A stretch of 64,000 bases of DNA. Source: SABI01 sp963677695 (lineage in GTDB: Bacteria > Spirochaetota > Spirochaetia > Sphaerochaetales > Sphaerochaetaceae). The first letter of the stretch is position 1. Each line of letters starts with the position of its first letter. The position numbers were made by a program, and so were the translations under genes. The notes below the pieces were generated by a model. That model worked only from the letters and a program-made list of their open reading frames with translations, did no database searches and was not told the origin of the DNA. Of the stretch, positions 61,508 to 64,000 are shown piece after piece. Where the stretch lies: contig CAXXUJ010000001.1 of NCBI GenBank assembly GCA_963677695.2, positions 186,001 through 250,000 of the forward strand. The letters run 5' to 3'.

Positions 61508-61551
61508 TTGACTTATCACGAGACAAGTATATAATTAAATAGTCGAATTAT
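61508..61551 (+). promoter_or_regulatory. Promoter and dyad before the MarR gene
   Basis: TTGACT (61508-61513), a 16-base spacer and TATAAT (61530-61535) form a strong promoter. ATAATT (61531-61536) and AATTAT (61546-61551) form a perfect inverted repeat with a 9-base spacer overlapping the -10, a likely autoregulatory MarR site. It also faces the divergent acyltransferase gene. Confidence 0.65.
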
Positions 61552-61579
61552 TAGAATACCTAATTAATTTGGAGGGCAT

Positions 61580-62005
61580 ATGGATTCCTTTGAAAGATTC
61601 CACTCGATACTCACTCGACTCAGCGGGACTCCCTTCACCGCAAGACTCGGAGATTTCTACCGGGGTGAGACTGCAGTACTCAGGGCCATAGAAGCCCTTG
61701 AGAACTCAGACGAACCTACCTATCCCTCTCTCATAGCAGATTACCTTCACATCTCCCGACCGAGCGTCACCAGCGCCCTTTCCTCCCTTGAGAAAAAGGG
61801 ACTGATCATACGTGACCCGAGTGCTCGCGACAGAAGAAGAATCGAAGTCGCTGTGACAGAGCAGGGAAGAGCATACCTCGAGGAGACTTCAAAAGAGGTG
61901 GACCTGTGGTGTTCCACCATGATAGAGGCGATGGGGGAAGAAACATTCACGACCTTCCTTTCCATCATCGAAGAAGGTCTCGATATCATGGATATCAAGG
62001 AGTAG
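61580..62005 (+). CDS. MarR-family transcription regulator
   Basis: A 141-aa winged-helix regulator. The DNA-binding part reads YPSLIADYLHISRPSVTSALSSLEKKGLIIRDPSARDRRRIEVAVTEQG cut here into its known blocks: HISRPSVTSALSSLEKKGL and RDRRRIEVAVT. It starts with GGAGG before ATG 61580. It probably represses itself and the SDR gene 4 bases downstream, and perhaps the divergent acyltransferase pair. The ligand is unknown. Confidence 0.92.
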   Translation: MDSFERFHSILTRLSGTPFTARLGDFYRGETAVLRAIEALENSDEPTYPSLIADYLHISRPSVTSALSSLEKKGLIIRDPSARDRRRIEVAVTEQGRAYLEETSKEVDLWCSTMIEAMGEETFTTFLSIIEEGLDIMDIKE

Positions 62006-62009
62006 AAAG

Positions 62010-63023
62010 ATGCATGCGCTGGTCACCGGTGCAACCGGTCATGTGGGAACAGTTCTTATCAAGGCACTCAAGAAGAGGGGAGATACCGTCACCGCCTTTG
62101 TCCTCCCCTTTCAGGATATCAGCAACATAGAAGCATACTGTGACCATATCCTCTACGGTGATGTGGGAGACCTCTCCTCTCTCAGGGTCGCTTTCCGGGG
62201 AATCGACGCAGTGTTCCATACCGCCGGCGTCATCGATATCACATGGTCATTGAAGGCGAAACGGAACATGCAGAAGGTGAACGTCGAGGGGGTGGCCAAT
62301 GTTATCGAAGCTGTCAGACAAGAGCACGTGAGCCGTCTGATATACATCAGCAGTGTCCATGCAATCAGGGAAATTCCCCACGGCGGTATCATCAGGGAGA
62401 CGGCCAGTTTCAATTCCTCGCTCCTGCGGGGAGCGTATGCGAAAACGAAGGCGGCAGGGACCTCTCTCGTCCTCGAAGCAGCGAAACAGGGAATCGATGC
62501 GGTCATCGTCCATCCTGCAGGCATCATCGGTCCCGATGACTACCGGATGGGACACATGGCAGTCATGATGATGACCTACCTGACAGGTTCTCTCAATTTC
62601 TACACCTCGGGAGGATATAACTTCGTTGACGTAAGGGATGCTGTCAATGGAATCCTGAGTGCTCAGGAATTCGGGAAGAGCGGAGAGTGTTATATCCTTG
62701 CAGGACAGTACCACTCTGTGAAGGAACTCTTTTCGATGATGAAGGAAATAACCGGTTCAGCTAAACGCCTCACCTTCATTCCCCGATGGCTCGCTCAGAG
62801 CGTATCCCCCTTTGCCCTCCTTCACTACAGAATATGGAAGCTCCCTCCCCTTCTCACCCCCTACGCGCTTGCCACACTCGGCAGCAACAGCAACTACAGC
62901 AGCGAGAAAGCAGAAAGGGAACTTCACTACCACACGAGAAATTTCAGAGAGACCATAGAAGATACGATCAGCTGGTGTACCTCAGTGATGAAACCAGGAA
63001 AGAAGAGCAGAACCAGAAGATAA
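62010..63023 (+). CDS. NAD(P)-dependent epimerase/dihydroflavonol reductase-like SDR
   Basis: A 337-aa extended short-chain dehydrogenase. The N-terminal cofactor loop is TGATGHVGTVL; the catalytic Tyr-Lys pair is in GAYAKTKAAG; the middle contains VHPAGIIGPDDYR, as in dihydroflavonol reductase-like and 3-beta-hydroxysteroid dehydrogenase-like proteins. Substrate not known. AAGGAG precedes ATG 62010, and it is cotranscribed with the MarR gene. Confidence 0.88.
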   Translation: MHALVTGATGHVGTVLIKALKKRGDTVTAFVLPFQDISNIEAYCDHILYGDVGDLSSLRVAFRGIDAVFHTAGVIDITWSLKAKRNMQKVNVEGVANVIEAVRQEHVSRLIYISSVHAIREIPHGGIIRETASFNSSLLRGAYAKTKAAGTSLVLEAAKQGIDAVIVHPAGIIGPDDYRMGHMAVMMMTYLTGSLNFYTSGGYNFVDVRDAVNGILSAQEFGKSGECYILAGQYHSVKELFSMMKEITGSAKRLTFIPRWLAQSVSPFALLHYRIWKLPPLLTPYALATLGSNSNYSSEKAERELHYHTRNFRETIEDTISWCTSVMKPGKKSRTRR

Positions 63024-63026
63024 ATA

Positions 63027-63060
63027 AAACCCCTGAACGGAACATATTCCGGACAGGGGC
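63027..63060 (-). terminator. Terminator after trpB
   Basis: On the minus strand CCCCTG (63055-63060) pairs with CAGGGG (63031-63036), with an inner stem CCGGAA/TTCCG, followed by TTTTATTT. It lies 20 bases downstream of the trpB stop and could also stop transcription from the SDR gene. Confidence 0.8.
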
Positions 63061-63080
63061 AAGACTGGGGAGAAGAGAAA

Positions 63081-64000
63081 CTAGAAGAGCATCTTCTGAG
63101 TTTCATACTCCTCGAGAGGATAGTGCTCGAGGACGTAATCCATATCCTTGTCACCTCTACCTGAGAGGTTGATGAGAATGGTCTCGTCCTTGCTCCTATC
63201 AGGTGCTGTCTTGATCGCATATGCAAGTGCATGGGAACTCTCAAGGGCAGGGATGATTCCTTCAAGACGGCTGAGGTCGTAGAAAGCTACAAGAGCTTCC
63301 CTGTCGCTTGCCTTCACGTATTTGACTCTTTCGATATCTTTCAGGTGGCAGTGCTGGGGACCGACGCCCGGGTAGTCAAGACCGCTGGCGATCGAGTAGA
63401 CAGGAAGGGGTTCACCCTTGTCATCCTGGAGAAGGTAACATTCAAATCCGTGAATGGTTCCCTTCTTTCCGTAGGTGATCGTTGCTGCATGGTCGCCTGT
63501 CGCGCTTGAACGTCCACCCGGCTCGACACCGTAGATTTCAACTTCGGGGTCATCAAGGAAGCCGCTGAACAGTCCGATAGCATTGGAACCGCCTCCGACA
63601 CAGGCCATCAGGGTATTGGGCAGGCTGCCGGTCATTTCGAGGAACTGTCCTCTTGCTTCACGTCCCACGACACTCTGGAAGTCTCTCACCATCATCGGGA
63701 ATGGATGAGGTCCGACAACGGAACCGATAGCGTACATCGTAGTGACGGGGTCCTGCAGATATGCAACGAAGGCTGCGTCGACAGCGTCCTTCAGAGTGTG
63801 GGTTCCCTGGTTGACGGGAACGACCTTTGCTCCGAGCACTTTCATTCTGTGCACATTGGGGGCCTGTTTCTCAACATCAATGGCTCCCATGTAGATATCA
63901 CACTCGAGACCGACCAGTGCCGCTGCAGTAGCCAGTGCAACCCCGTGCTGACCGGCTCCGGTCTCTGCAATCACTTTCTTCTTACCCATCTTCTTTGCAA
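63081..64000 (-). CDS. trpB: Tryptophan synthase beta chain (partial)
   Basis: The last 306 codons of TrpB, which joins indole and serine to make tryptophan; the 5' end is outside the window. AETGAGQHGVA, GGGSNAIGLF, SGLDYPGVGP and INLSGRGDKD are TrpB signatures; the PLP lysine, normally in the HKxN motif, falls outside the window. No trpA is seen downstream, where a terminator follows directly, so trpA lies elsewhere or upstream. Confidence 0.95.
   Translation of the reverse strand, partial: AKKMGKKKVIAETGAGQHGVALATAAALVGLECDIYMGAIDVEKQAPNVHRMKVLGAKVVPVNQGTHTLKDAVDAAFVAYLQDPVTTMYAIGSVVGPHPFPMMVRDFQSVVGREARGQFLEMTGSLPNTLMACVGGGSNAIGLFSGFLDDPEVEIYGVEPGGRSSATGDHAATITYGKKGTIHGFECYLLQDDKGEPLPVYSIASGLDYPGVGPQHCHLKDIERVKYVKASDREALVAFYDLSRLEGIIPALESSHALAYAIKTAPDRSKDETILINLSGRGDKDMDYVLEHYPLEEYETQKMLF

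Overview
The window looks like chromosomal DNA of a spirochaete, most likely a Sphaerochaeta-like lineage. This is inferred from several traits together: binding-protein signal peptides ending in 'LFAQG', a fused PyrB-PyrI and a fused PyrD-PyrK, a two-domain nucleoside diphosphate kinase, and the order ispE-spoVG-rplY-pth-tilS-ftsH. No rRNA, CRISPR array, insertion sequence or prophage was seen. One tRNA gene (Gln, TTG) is present.

Layout. 1-6888 (minus): a selenium-linked purine/molybdenum hydroxylase cluster, ygfK-ssnA-ygeY-xdhD-like, the last cut by the window edge. Divergent from it, 7170-9949 (plus) carries two fold-type-II PLP enzymes, an unassigned 490-aa enzyme and a threonine synthase-like protein. 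10035-12597: two small hypotheticals and a membrane GGDEF protein. 13150-13848: an AhpC-type peroxiredoxin behind a PerR/Fur-like operator. 14253-15835: amtB-glnK with a sigma-54-like promoter and three copies of a dyad motif. 15946-23827: a carbohydrate region with a chimeric, broken binding-protein/GH43 pseudogene, galM, a two-domain NDK, a XylR-type regulator, an aldo/keto reductase, a zinc alcohol dehydrogenase and an AsmA-like protein. 23923-29455: a DUF2148 protein and a ribose/galactose-type ABC transporter with its LacI regulator and a 20-bp perfect operator palindrome.

29661-38253 (minus): a housekeeping block of lepA, ftsH, tilS, pth, rplY, tRNA-Gln, spoVG, ispE and a SMUG1-type uracil-DNA glycosylase. 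38250-40874: gltS and a PlsC-like acyltransferase with a zinc ribbon. 40974-46964: a compact pyrimidine operon pyrBI-pyrE-pyrF-pyrDK-pyrC, making UMP from carbamoyl phosphate and aspartate, with a terminator hairpin in its leader. 47060-51153: a Wza/Wzc pair for polysaccharide export. 51546-56285 (plus): a complete BMP-family nucleoside ABC transporter. 56395-59258: trkA-trkH potassium uptake; trkA looks leaderless. 59298-61465 (minus): a DUF6320-like membrane protein and a condensation-type acyltransferase. 61580-63023 (plus): a MarR regulator and an SDR. 63081-64000: trpB, cut by the window edge.

No wholly new multi-gene defence or mobile system was found. The features most worth following are the Cys/His-rich insert in YgfK beside two divergently transcribed PLP enzymes, the CTG start of pth, the dyad motif repeated upstream of amtB, the chimeric pseudogene, the leaderless trkA promoter, and the two-domain NDK.
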